A DNA stretch of 8,749 nucleotides from CAOJBM01 sp051872535 (GCA_051872535.1 JBJEDY010000047.1:1-8749), one strand, 5' to 3'. Positions 1-5,810 are shown, numbered from the stretch's first letter. Translations and numbers: made by a program. The notes: a model not told the origin generated them from the sequence alone.

Positions 1-1
1 A

Positions 2-217
2 GAGATGGGTCCATTCTTAACCTATAATGATGGAGATGGAACGAGTAGATATCATAATAGTTGGTACGCTGACTATTCGTACTTCGTAGACTCGTCTAAC
101 CCTTGGTTCCATCGAGGCGGCGCTTGCTTCTTTGGTTTTCTAGCAAGCCAGTTCGGCTTCGGTAGGCACACGGGCACGTCTGTCAGCCACATTTCGTTCC
201 GCCTCGTTCTCGCATAA
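2..217 (+). CDS. C-terminal fragment of putative surface or phage-type protein with hypervariable-looking 3' end
   Basis: The reading frame is open to the left edge, so the Met at position 5 is probably internal and the real start lies outside the window. About 71 codons are visible. The fragment is rich in aromatic and glycine residues, with PWF-x-RGG (from 101) and a terminal ISFRLVLA (191-214). From memory, this ending resembles C-type-lectin or formylglycine-generating-enzyme-like domains of phage and gut Firmicutes surface proteins; I could not check this. Composition changes inside the gene. Codons up to about 64 are AT-rich like the rest of the window. From about 98 to 214 my count gives 16 A in 117 bases and 67 G+C, with codons such as TTC, GGC, CGC and CTC that are rare elsewhere here. 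Of the 23 codons in 122-190, 17 end in C or T. This would suit a DGR variable region, or imported DNA. A hairpin follows directly. The full protein's function is unknown. Confidence 0.7.
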   Translation, partial: EMGPFLTYNDGDGTSRYHNSWYADYSYFVDSSNPWFHRGGACFFGFLASQFGFGRHTGTSVSHISFRLVLA

Positions 218-220
218 AAT

Positions 221-244
221 AAGAAAGACATAAGGTCTTTTTTT
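221..244 (+). terminator. Rho-independent terminator after the partial gene
   Basis: The arm AAAGAC (224-229) pairs with GTCTTT (235-240) around a 5-base loop. The stem can extend to nine pairs with 221-223 against 241-243, one of them a G-T wobble. A run of T (238-244) follows. It starts four bases after the stop codon and separates this gene from fmt. If the upstream region is a DGR variable region, this hairpin sits where such systems carry a homing-stimulating hairpin, but a plain terminator explains it equally well. Confidence 0.7.
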
Positions 245-267
245 AATTAAAATAATTTAACTTGTTA

Positions 268-276
268 TGTTATAAT
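268..276 (+). promoter_or_regulatory. Extended -10 promoter for fmt
   Basis: TGTTATAAT is a perfect extended -10 (TGnTATAAT), with no good -35 at the usual distance. The hexamer ends only seven bases before the GGTGA core (284-288) of the fmt SD. The predicted transcript start, near 283, would give a leader of about 13 bases. Confidence 0.55.
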
Positions 277-295
277 ATAAAAAGGTGATTACAAT

Positions 296-1237
296 ATGGA
301 ATTAAAAGATTTAAAAGTTGTATTTATGGGGACTCCAGACTTTGCAGTTCCAATACTAAAAATGTTAATTGAAAATACCAATGTTGTTATGGTTGTAAGT
401 CAACCAGATAAATTAGTTGGTCGAAAAAAAGTTTTAACACCAACACCTGTTAAAGAACTAGCAACAAATTATGGTATTGAAGTATATCAACCAGCAAAGA
501 TAAGTGATGATATCAATCCAATTATTAGAAAAAAACCAGATATCATTATTACTTGTGCTTATGGACAAATCGTTCCAAAACATTTACTTATGAGTCCTAA
601 TTATGGATGTATTAATGTCCATGCATCATTGCTTCCAGAATATCGAGGTGGAGCGCCAATTCACCGTTGCTTAATGGATGGAGCAGAAAAAACAGGTGTA
701 ACGATTATGTATATGGATGAAACCTTAGATACAGGAAATATTATTAATAGTAAAGAGTATATTATTGAAGATACAGATAATGTTGGAACTCTACATGAAA
801 AATTAAGTGCTCTTGGTGCGGAATTACTTTTAAAAACATTGCCTAAAATAGTTGATGGAACAAATTTTGATATTCCACAAGATAATGAAATGGCAACATA
901 TGCTTATAATATAAAAAGAGAAGATGAACATATAAATTTTAATAAAACTAGTAAAGAAATATGGAACCATGTTAGAGCATTAAATCCATGGCCATTATCT
1001 AATACAATTATTGATGATGTTGAAATAAAAGTTTTAAATTGTCATATAGGTGAAAAAATAAGTGATTTGTCCCCAGGAACAATTTCTGTACTAAATAAGA
1101 AAGAGTTAGGAATTCAAACAATTGATGGAATCATTTATCTTGATCGAGTAAAACCTTTTGGTAAAAAAGAAATGGATATTACTGATTATATAAATGGTTT
1201 AGATAAAGAAAAAATATTGAATTCAATAGTTAAGTAA
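296..1237 (+). CDS. fmt: Methionyl-tRNA formyltransferase
   Basis: Transfers a formyl group from 10-formyltetrahydrofolate to Met-tRNA(fMet) in the cytoplasm, making the initiator tRNA for bacterial translation. The 313-residue length is normal. The N-terminal formyltransferase domain starts with VVFMGTPDFAVP (8-19). The SQPDK (35-39) and GRKK-x-LTPTPVK segments follow, then the catalytic set: N107 and H109 in INVHASLLPEYRGGAPIH, and D145 in DETLDTG. The C-terminal part (about 205-313), with ALNPWP, fits the OB-like tRNA-binding domain. The start at 296 is set by an AAAGGTGA SD (281-288) and an extended -10 just upstream. It is first in a cluster with two membrane-protein genes; the next ORF starts two bases after its stop. 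It is not next to def or priA here. All key residues are present. The assignment is secure. Confidence 0.96.
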   Translation: MELKDLKVVFMGTPDFAVPILKMLIENTNVVMVVSQPDKLVGRKKVLTPTPVKELATNYGIEVYQPAKISDDINPIIRKKPDIIITCAYGQIVPKHLLMSPNYGCINVHASLLPEYRGGAPIHRCLMDGAEKTGVTIMYMDETLDTGNIINSKEYIIEDTDNVGTLHEKLSALGAELLLKTLPKIVDGTNFDIPQDNEMATYAYNIKREDEHINFNKTSKEIWNHVRALNPWPLSNTIIDDVEIKVLNCHIGEKISDLSPGTISVLNKKELGIQTIDGIIYLDRVKPFGKKEMDITDYINGLDKEKILNSIVK

Positions 1238-1239
1238 TT

Positions 1240-1779
1240 ATGAAAAAGAAAATTATCTGGATTATATATATTGTTATAATTATATTTGCAGTAATCTATT
1301 TTACGAAAATATCACCGCGTAATGAAAAAGAAGATATCAATGCTGAAGCACCTTTTGGATTGTATAAAGATATGATTTCAATGATTAGAAGAGAAAATTA
1401 CTTTTTTGATTTTGATATTATTAGTAAAGACATAAAGATAAAATATATAGGAAAAAAAGATAAAACCAAAGAAGATAGTAATATTTTTTATGATGATAAA
1501 GTAGGGGAAGTTGTTGATTTAGAAAAATATATAGATTTGGATTTTATTAATCCTAACTATCTTTTTGATATATTAGAAGAAAACGAATATGAAATAAATA
1601 ATAAGGACGAAACAAGAATTTTTGTTTATAATATTAGTATAAAAGATAAAGAAACAGAAATAAAAGTTAAAACTGATTTAGATAGTATTACAGATATTAT
1701 TATTAATAATGATGATATAACATATGATTTAAAGTATGAAAATATTGGTTTTACAACAATAATTGACAACAGAAAATAG
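1240..1779 (+). CDS. Hypothetical membrane-anchored protein
   Basis: A 179-residue protein I do not recognise. It begins with lysines and one hydrophobic helix (about residues 5-23), with no lipobox cysteine, so an uncleaved N-terminal anchor is likely. The rest, about 155 residues, is highly charged and rich in Asp, Glu, Lys and Ile, and is predicted to lie outside the membrane. Alternating patterns such as ETEIKVKTDLDSITDIII near the C-terminus suggest beta structure. The start codon lies two bases after the fmt stop, and no SD is visible before it, so translation probably depends on ribosomes finishing fmt. Its position between fmt and a phospholipid-synthesis gene does not reveal a role. 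Codon and base use match the neighbours. Confidence 0.75.
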   Translation: MKKKIIWIIYIVIIIFAVIYFTKISPRNEKEDINAEAPFGLYKDMISMIRRENYFFDFDIISKDIKIKYIGKKDKTKEDSNIFYDDKVGEVVDLEKYIDLDFINPNYLFDILEENEYEINNKDETRIFVYNISIKDKETEIKVKTDLDSITDIIINNDDITYDLKYENIGFTTIIDNRK

Positions 1780-1814
1780 CTCTGTTATTATATAAAACAA
1801 GAAGAGGATTGAGT

Positions 1815-2498
1815 ATGCAAGAGAATACTATTATGAAAATTGTGGTTAATTCAATTACATCTTTGAGATTATTAGGAACATTTTTAATGATTCCAATTTA
1901 TTTATGTTTTGGTTGGCTAGTTACAGCAGTTGTAGCTGGAATTTTGTTTGCAACAGATTTCATAGATGGTACAATGGCACGTCATTTTCATGTTGAAACA
2001 TTTTTTGGCAGTGTTCTAGATACAGTTGCTGATAAATCTTTTGCTATTATAATTCTTGCTATTCTTGCTTTTATTAATCCTTTATTTCTTATTTGTATTT
2101 TCCTTGAAATATGCATTTCTATTGTTAATTATAAAAGTATTCAAAAAGGAAATAATGTTCAAAGTAGTAAAATAGGCAAAATAAAGACTTTTATTCTTGA
2201 TTTAACAGTTGTTATTACTTTAATAATAATGGCTTTAGATAATTTAGAAACTTTTGATTTTAATATACCATTTGAAATAATATCATTTATCATCGTTATG
2301 TCTACATCTTTAGCTCAAGTAATAACTTTAAGAGATTATATTATTAAGTCAATAAAAGGAGATATAACGAACAAGAAGTGTAAAGAAAAAAGGGGAACAG
2401 TATTAAAAACATATAATGAAATATTGTATATTTTATTTAATACTGAATTCTATCATAAACATCGTGCTGATAAACTATTAAACTTATTATATAAATGA
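1815..2498 (+). CDS. CDP-alcohol phosphatidyltransferase family protein (possible PgsA)
   Basis: Integral membrane enzyme that transfers a phosphatidyl group from CDP-diacylglycerol to an alcohol. The complete family signature is present: D48, D51-G52, A55-R56, G65, D69 and D73 in the pattern D-x2-DG-x2-AR-x8-G-x3-D-x3-D, the metal- and CDP-binding site. Hydrophobic helices flank it (about 20-47, 74-105, 122-140, 150-170). The likeliest substrate is glycerol-3-phosphate, making phosphatidylglycerophosphate as PgsA does, but the motif alone does not decide this. About 55 polar residues after the last helix make the 227-residue protein longer than a typical PgsA of about 180-190. A TTG at 1809 is possible, but AGAGGA at 1803-1808 is spaced correctly for ATG 1815. 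The stop codon lies at the base of the terminator hairpin. Confidence 0.88.
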   Translation: MQENTIMKIVVNSITSLRLLGTFLMIPIYLCFGWLVTAVVAGILFATDFIDGTMARHFHVETFFGSVLDTVADKSFAIIILAILAFINPLFLICIFLEICISIVNYKSIQKGNNVQSSKIGKIKTFILDLTVVITLIIMALDNLETFDFNIPFEIISFIIVMSTSLAQVITLRDYIIKSIKGDITNKKCKEKRGTVLKTYNEILYILFNTEFYHKHRADKLLNLLYK

Positions 2499-2520
2499 AA
2501 AGAGTAAAGCTACTCTTTTT
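2498..2520 (+). terminator. Rho-independent terminator overlapping the stop codon
   Basis: AAAGAGTA (2499-2506) pairs perfectly with TACTCTTT (2511-2518) around an AAGC loop, and a T run ends at 2520. The stem begins at the last base of the TGA stop of the phosphatidyltransferase gene. It closes the fmt cluster. Confidence 0.8.
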
Positions 2521-2545
2521 CTTTACATTAAAAATATTATAATTA

Positions 2546-2575
2546 TTGACTAAGTAACTTCATTCTTGATATTCT
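2546..2575 (+). promoter_or_regulatory. Candidate promoter for the TasA-like gene
   Basis: TTGACT (2546-2551) matches the -35 consensus at five of six positions. TATTCT (2570-2575), 18 bases further on, is a moderate -10. The predicted start is near 2582, leaving a leader of about 20 bases. Unlike several other promoters in this window, this one has a clear -35 and a poorer -10. A 12-base palindrome overlaps the -10 and the start point. Confidence 0.45.
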
Positions 2576-2584
2576 ATTAATAGA
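2573..2584 (+). promoter_or_regulatory. Palindrome, possible operator
   Basis: TCTATTAATAGA is a perfect 12-base inverted repeat. Flanking ATT (2571-2573) and AAT (2586-2588) extend it imperfectly. It covers the -10 and predicted transcription start of the TasA-like gene, where a repressor would act. No regulator is encoded nearby, and palindromes of this length do arise in AT-rich DNA, so the operator role is only a suggestion. Confidence 0.3.
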
Positions 2585-2601
2585 GAATAGGAGAGATGAT
2601 T

Positions 2602-3168
2602 ATGTCAAAGAAAAATACTTTAACAATTACAATAATTGGAATATTATTAATGATTGCTGTAACAATAGCAGTATCATATGCTTTTTGGAGTGTAACAAGA
2701 ACACAAGAAAGTACCAATGTTATTACAACAGGGAACCTTAGCGTATCAATTAGTAGAGAAGAAAATGCTATCAATATAGAAAATGCTTATCCAATAAGTG
2801 ATGAAGCGGGAGCAGCATTAACTCCATTTACATTTACAATAACAAATGATGGAGATACTTATACTGAATATACAGCTAACTTAGAAGTGTTAGCAGCTTC
2901 AACATTAAGTACAAATTTTGTAGCATTAAAATTAAACACTGATGATATTAAAATATTAAGTTCTTTACCAGAAGGAACTAAATCTATGGATACTTCTTTA
3001 GAATCAAGAACACTAGCAACTGGAGGATTAGATGCTGGTGAATCAGTAACTTATCAACTTCGTTTATGGATTGATAAAAGTGCTACTATAAATGATGATG
3101 TTCAAAATAAAAACTTTGAAACTAAAATTGTTGTATATGGTAAAGCTGTTACAAAACCAACTGCCTAG
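2602..3168 (+). CDS. TasA/camelysin-like secreted protein
   Basis: A 188-residue protein with lysines, a hydrophobic segment (about 7-27) and then SYAFWS, the type of signal region seen in TasA/CalY-like proteins processed by the SipW signal peptidase; cleavage after A27 is plausible. The mature part is rich in Thr, Ser and Asn and has the layout of this family: TTGNLSVSI, then AYPISDEAG, then LTPFTFTITNDG, and a C-terminal strand with YQLRLWID. In Bacillus these proteins form matrix fibres or a surface metalloprotease-like layer. I see no metal-binding motif here, so a structural role is likelier. ATG 2596 is also in frame, but AGGAG (2589-2593) lies only two bases from it and eight from ATG 2602. 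No sipW gene is in the window. It forms a unit with the DUF3592-like gene. The family call is from pattern memory. Confidence 0.68.
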   Translation: MSKKNTLTITIIGILLMIAVTIAVSYAFWSVTRTQESTNVITTGNLSVSISREENAINIENAYPISDEAGAALTPFTFTITNDGDTYTEYTANLEVLAASTLSTNFVALKLNTDDIKILSSLPEGTKSMDTSLESRTLATGGLDAGESVTYQLRLWIDKSATINDDVQNKNFETKIVVYGKAVTKPTA

Positions 3169-3176
3169 GAGATATA

Positions 3177-3599
3177 ATGGCTCAAGCTATTAAAAAATAT
3201 CGCTCATTATTATTGATTGTTGGATTAATATCTATAATTTGTGGATTAATAATTTTTACAATAATATTTACGAACTATCAAGAAGGGTCAAATTTTATTA
3301 AAGAATCTTCTCAAGTAGAAGGTTATGTCTTTAATGTTACTAGTTTAGGAAAAGATAAATATAGTTTTGAATATAAATATCGAGTAGATAATAAAGAATA
3401 TAAAAAGTTCATATCTTCTATGAAATTAGTTAATGGCCTTAAAAATGATGATAAAATTACTGTTTATTATAACAAAGAAAAAGTAAATGAAAATATGATT
3501 AAAAAACCATCAATTAATGCTATTTATATAGCAGTTGCATTCCTTGTTGTTTTTGTTGCAATTGGTACAATAAATATTATTAAGTATTTTAAAAAGTAG
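3177..3599 (+). CDS. DUF3592-like two-helix membrane protein
   Basis: A 140-residue protein with one hydrophobic helix at each end (about 10-32 and 113-135) and an 80-residue soluble domain between them. The central domain reads like DUF3592: a VEGYV strand, then YSFEYKYRVDNKEYKKF, then a GLKNDDKITVYYNKEK turn. Members are widespread and have no defined function. If the N-terminus is inside, the middle domain is outside the cell. AGGAG (3167-3171) overlaps the TAG stop of the TasA-like gene, and the start follows five bases later, so the two are surely co-transcribed. This suggests a link to export or surface display, which is inference. The stop codon is inside the left arm of the terminator. 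Confidence 0.8.
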   Translation: MAQAIKKYRSLLLIVGLISIICGLIIFTIIFTNYQEGSNFIKESSQVEGYVFNVTSLGKDKYSFEYKYRVDNKEYKKFISSMKLVNGLKNDDKITVYYNKEKVNENMIKKPSINAIYIAVAFLVVFVAIGTINIIKYFKK

Positions 3600-3630
3600 T
3601 TATTCTTTATTATCATAACTACTTTTTTTT
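3591..3630 (+). terminator. Rho-independent terminator spanning the stop codon
   Basis: AAGTAGTTAT (3594-3603) pairs perfectly with ATAACTACTT (3615-3624), extended by A-T pairs to about 13, around an 11-base loop and with eight T (3623-3630). The TAG stop (3597-3599) of the DUF3592-like gene lies in the left arm. The next gene's -10 begins three bases after the T run. Confidence 0.85.
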
Positions 3631-3638
3631 GATATAAT
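3610..3638 (+). promoter_or_regulatory. Promoter for the kinase-fold gene, nested in a terminator
   Basis: TATAAT (3633-3638) is a perfect -10. Seventeen bases upstream, TTATCA (3610-3615) matches four of six -35 positions and lies in the loop and right arm of the terminator. The predicted start near 3645 would be the first base of the AGGTGA SD, giving a leader of about 11 bases. Confidence 0.55.
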
Positions 3639-3655
3639 TTTACTAGGTGATACAC

Positions 3656-4645
3656 ATGGATGATATAATTTATTTAAAAACAATTTGTGCAGAATTAGGA
3701 TTTGGATCTTTATTAAGTATTCCAGAAAAGATAAGTAGTAATAAATATTCCAAAAGTTTTCATGTATCAACGGAAAATGGTGATTATGAAATAAAAATGC
3801 TTAATGCTAGTTTTACCAAAGATAAACTAAGAATTGAACAACTTAAAAGATCTGAAGATTTAATTAAAAAACTTAACTCTGCTAATGTTCCTTTAATAAT
3901 GCCAATTTTAATACGTGGAAAATATCTTCAATTATTTGATCATAAATATTTTTATATCTATCCAATTATTGAAGGAACTATTCTTTCTTCTAAAGAAATA
4001 TCTAAAGAACAATGTCGAATGATTGGGGAAGTTCTTCATAGAATTCATCATATTGATTATCAAACAGTTCCACCTTATACGAAACCATTTATGCATATTC
4101 GTTTTCGTAAATATTTACGTTTGGCAGAACATAAAGGAAGCTCTATATCTCAAGTTTTAGCAGAAAATATAAAATTATTAGAACGTTCTATAGAATCTTG
4201 TAATAATGCTATTAGTCGTTTGCCAGATGTTTTATCTATTACTTATAATTCTTTAAAATGTGATAATGTTGTTTGGAATCCTAAATTTTTTACACTACTT
4301 AATCCTGAATTAATTAATTACGGAAATCCCTATATTGAATTAATAAATGTTGCTTTTAGTTTTGCAGGTGGTGATGACAATAATATCGATTTTGATTTAT
4401 TTGCTGCTTTCATAGATGGGTATTATGGTGAAATGCCTAAACCAATCATCAACTGGCGTGTTATATGTGATGCCGCCCTTAAAGATAAAATTTTCGGTAT
4501 AGAAGATGACATAAAAAAAGCTTTATTAATTGATTACAATGATTTGGTTGAACAACAATTAGCTGAAAAAAGATTAGTTAAAAACATAAAGAATATTGCT
4601 TATTATAGTAAAGTAAAAGATGACTTAATAAAGAAACTTAGCTAA
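3656..4645 (+). CDS. Aminoglycoside-phosphotransferase-fold protein, probable pseudokinase
   Basis: A 329-residue protein with the architecture of the APH/choline-kinase/CotS superfamily. An N-lobe includes YEIKML with a retained candidate ATP lysine (K47). A hinge-like FYIYPIIEG (99-107) and the usual MIGEVLHRIHHID helix (122-134) follow. The catalytic loop, normally H-x-D-x4-N with a following hydrophobic-Trp, reads TYNSLKCDNVVW (196-207): His is Y197 and the catalytic Asp is S199, while N204 is kept. The metal-binding Asp of the usual IDW/IDF segment reads LLNPE, with N216. Loss of both aspartates argues against normal phosphotransfer. A GTG at 3647 is in frame but lies inside the AGGTGA SD (3645-3650), so ATG 3656 is the start. 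It is monocistronic between two terminators. A CotS-like spore-coat role is conceivable in a sporulating host but unproven. Confidence 0.72.
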   Translation: MDDIIYLKTICAELGFGSLLSIPEKISSNKYSKSFHVSTENGDYEIKMLNASFTKDKLRIEQLKRSEDLIKKLNSANVPLIMPILIRGKYLQLFDHKYFYIYPIIEGTILSSKEISKEQCRMIGEVLHRIHHIDYQTVPPYTKPFMHIRFRKYLRLAEHKGSSISQVLAENIKLLERSIESCNNAISRLPDVLSITYNSLKCDNVVWNPKFFTLLNPELINYGNPYIELINVAFSFAGGDDNNIDFDLFAAFIDGYYGEMPKPIINWRVICDAALKDKIFGIEDDIKKALLIDYNDLVEQQLAEKRLVKNIKNIAYYSKVKDDLIKKLS

Positions 4646-4675
4646 AATATCTTTTATTTGCAATAAAAAATATCT

Positions 4676-4697
4676 AAAACTCCATTTGGAGTTTTTT
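4676..4697 (+). terminator. Rho-independent terminator after the kinase-fold gene
   Basis: AAAACTCC (4676-4683) pairs with GGAGTTTT (4688-4695) across an ATTT loop, followed by T to 4697. It separates the pseudokinase gene from sigG. Confidence 0.88.
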
Positions 4698-4746
4698 GAA
4701 TAAAAAAATAATTATTAAGACATCATAAGTCTGAAAGGACTATGAT

Positions 4747-5523
4747 ATGAGCAAATATAAAGTTGATATAACTGGTATTAATACTAGTGAAATAAAAGTA
4801 TTAAAAAATAATGAAATGGTTGAATTATTTAAAAGATACCAAAGTGGAGATAAATTAGCTAAAGATGAATTAGTAAATGGTAATCTGAAATTAGTCTTGA
4901 GTATTTTAAAAAAGTTTAATAATTCGCGTTTTAATATGGATGATCTTTTTCAAATTGGATGTGTTGGGTTAATTAAAGCTATTGATAATTTTGATTTATC
5001 ACACAATGTTATGTTTAGTACTTATGCTGTACCTTTGATTGTTGGTGAAGTAAAACGTTATATTCGTGATAATACTGCAATGCGTATAAGTCGAAGTATC
5101 AAAGATTTAGGATATAAGATTTTAAAATTTAAGGAAGAGTATATTATGAATAATGGGGAAGAACCAAAAGATGAACAAATAGCAGAAGCTCTAGAAATTG
5201 AGAAATACCAGATATCAAATGCTTTAGATTCCTTAAAAGAACCAATGTCTATCTATGAACCTATATATAATGATGGTGGAGATACAATTTACTTAATGGA
5301 TCAAATTGCTGATACGAAAGAAAATAAAGTTGATAAAGATATCTTAATTTCTTTACGAAAAGCACTTAATACAATTAAAGAAAGAGAAAGAGATATCTTA
5401 ATTGAACGATATATAGTTGGTAAGACCCAAATGGAACTAGCTGATTCCTTAGGTATTTCTCAAGCTCAAATTTCTCGTATTGAAAAAAATGCAATCAATA
5501 ATGTCAAAAGGTTAATCAAATAA
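4747..5523 (+). CDS. sigG: RNA polymerase sporulation sigma factor sigma-G
   Basis: A 258-residue sigma-70-family factor that directs late forespore transcription in spore-formers. The length matches sigma-G (about 260). The N-terminus, KVDITGINTSEIKVLKN (5-21), follows the sigma-G leader pattern and is not that of sigma-F. Region 2 comprises LVNGNLKLVLS (43-53), the core-binding DDLFQIGCVGLIKAIDNFD (65-83) and the -10-recognising FSTYAVPLIVGEVKRYIRDN (90-109). Region 3 follows, with EPIYNDGGD at 171-179. Region 4 ends with the helix-turn-helix KTQMELADSLGISQAQISRIE (226-246). The Asn in LVNGN (N44) fits the position said to separate sigma-G from sigma-F in response to the Gin/CsfB anti-sigma factor (from memory). 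The SD AAAGGA (4734-4739) sits seven bases upstream. spoIIGA and sigE, its neighbours in Bacillus and many Clostridia, are not beside it. ylmC follows. Confidence 0.9.
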   Translation: MSKYKVDITGINTSEIKVLKNNEMVELFKRYQSGDKLAKDELVNGNLKLVLSILKKFNNSRFNMDDLFQIGCVGLIKAIDNFDLSHNVMFSTYAVPLIVGEVKRYIRDNTAMRISRSIKDLGYKILKFKEEYIMNNGEEPKDEQIAEALEIEKYQISNALDSLKEPMSIYEPIYNDGGDTIYLMDQIADTKENKVDKDILISLRKALNTIKERERDILIERYIVGKTQMELADSLGISQAQISRIEKNAINNVKRLIK

Positions 5524-5540
5524 CAAAGTAAGAATAAACA

Positions 5541-5546
5541 TATAAT
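5541..5546 (+). promoter_or_regulatory. Candidate -10 for ylmC
   Basis: A perfect TATAAT lies five bases before the AAAGGTGA SD (5551-5558). No convincing -35 is seen. The gene could equally be read through from sigG, since there is no terminator between them. Confidence 0.35.
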
Positions 5547-5562
5547 TAATAAAGGTGATTGT

Positions 5563-5787
5563 ATGTATTTATCAGAACTGCAAACCAAGGATATTGTAAG
5601 TATTGTAGATGGACGAAGAATAGGGAGAATTATTGATGCTAAATTAGATAAAGAGGGTAAAATAACTCTATTAATTATTGAACCTAAAAAAGGACTTCGT
5701 AATTTTATGACTAATACTAATGATACAACTATTAATTATTCTGATATAAATAAAATAGGAGAAGATGTAATCTTAGTCAATATATGA
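5563..5787 (+). CDS. ylmC: YlmC/YmxH-family PRC-barrel sporulation protein
   Basis: A 74-residue protein that is almost entirely a PRC-barrel-like fold: LSELQTKDIVSIVDGRRIGRIIDAKLD (residues 3-29) is the characteristic opening, with the G-x-x-IG-x-x-DA turn. Strands LLIIEPKK and INYSDINKIGEDVILVNI follow; the last is the usual I-x-KIG-x-D-VILV ending. Family members in Bacillus and Clostridium are about 80-90 residues, cytoplasmic, and often sit near sigG or other sporulation genes; their molecular role is unclear. The neighbour sigG, 39 bases upstream, supports the assignment. The TGA stop overlaps the extended -10 of lspA. The AAAGGTGA SD fixes the start at 5563. Confidence 0.85.
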   Translation: MYLSELQTKDIVSIVDGRRIGRIIDAKLDKEGKITLLIIEPKKGLRNFMTNTNDTTINYSDINKIGEDVILVNI

Positions 5788-5793
5788 TATAAT
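5785..5793 (+). promoter_or_regulatory. Extended -10 promoter for lspA
   Basis: TGATATAAT is a perfect extended -10. Its TGA is the stop codon of ylmC. The hexamer (5788-5793) ends seven bases before the GAGGTG SD (5801-5806). The predicted start near 5800 gives a leader of about 11 bases. No clear -35 is seen. Confidence 0.5.
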
Positions 5794-5810
5794 TACAAAC
5801 GAGGTGCGAT

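Noticed and set aside
1809..1814. TTG start for the phosphatidyltransferase gene
   Set aside because: It directly abuts the AGAGGA SD; ATG 1815 has the normal six-base spacing.
2577..2774. 65-codon minus-strand ORF opposite the TasA-like gene
   Set aside because: It lies inside the signal region of a well-supported plus-strand gene. Its hydrophobic translation is a by-product of AT-rich DNA, and no SD or promoter supports it.
3647..3655. GTG start for the kinase-fold gene
   Set aside because: The GTG is part of the AGGTGA ribosome binding site itself; ATG 3656 has correct spacing.
4718..4732. Short inverted repeat AGAC/GTCT before sigG as an operator or riboswitch
   Set aside because: Only four pairs with a seven-base loop; expected by chance in this composition, with no other supporting structure.
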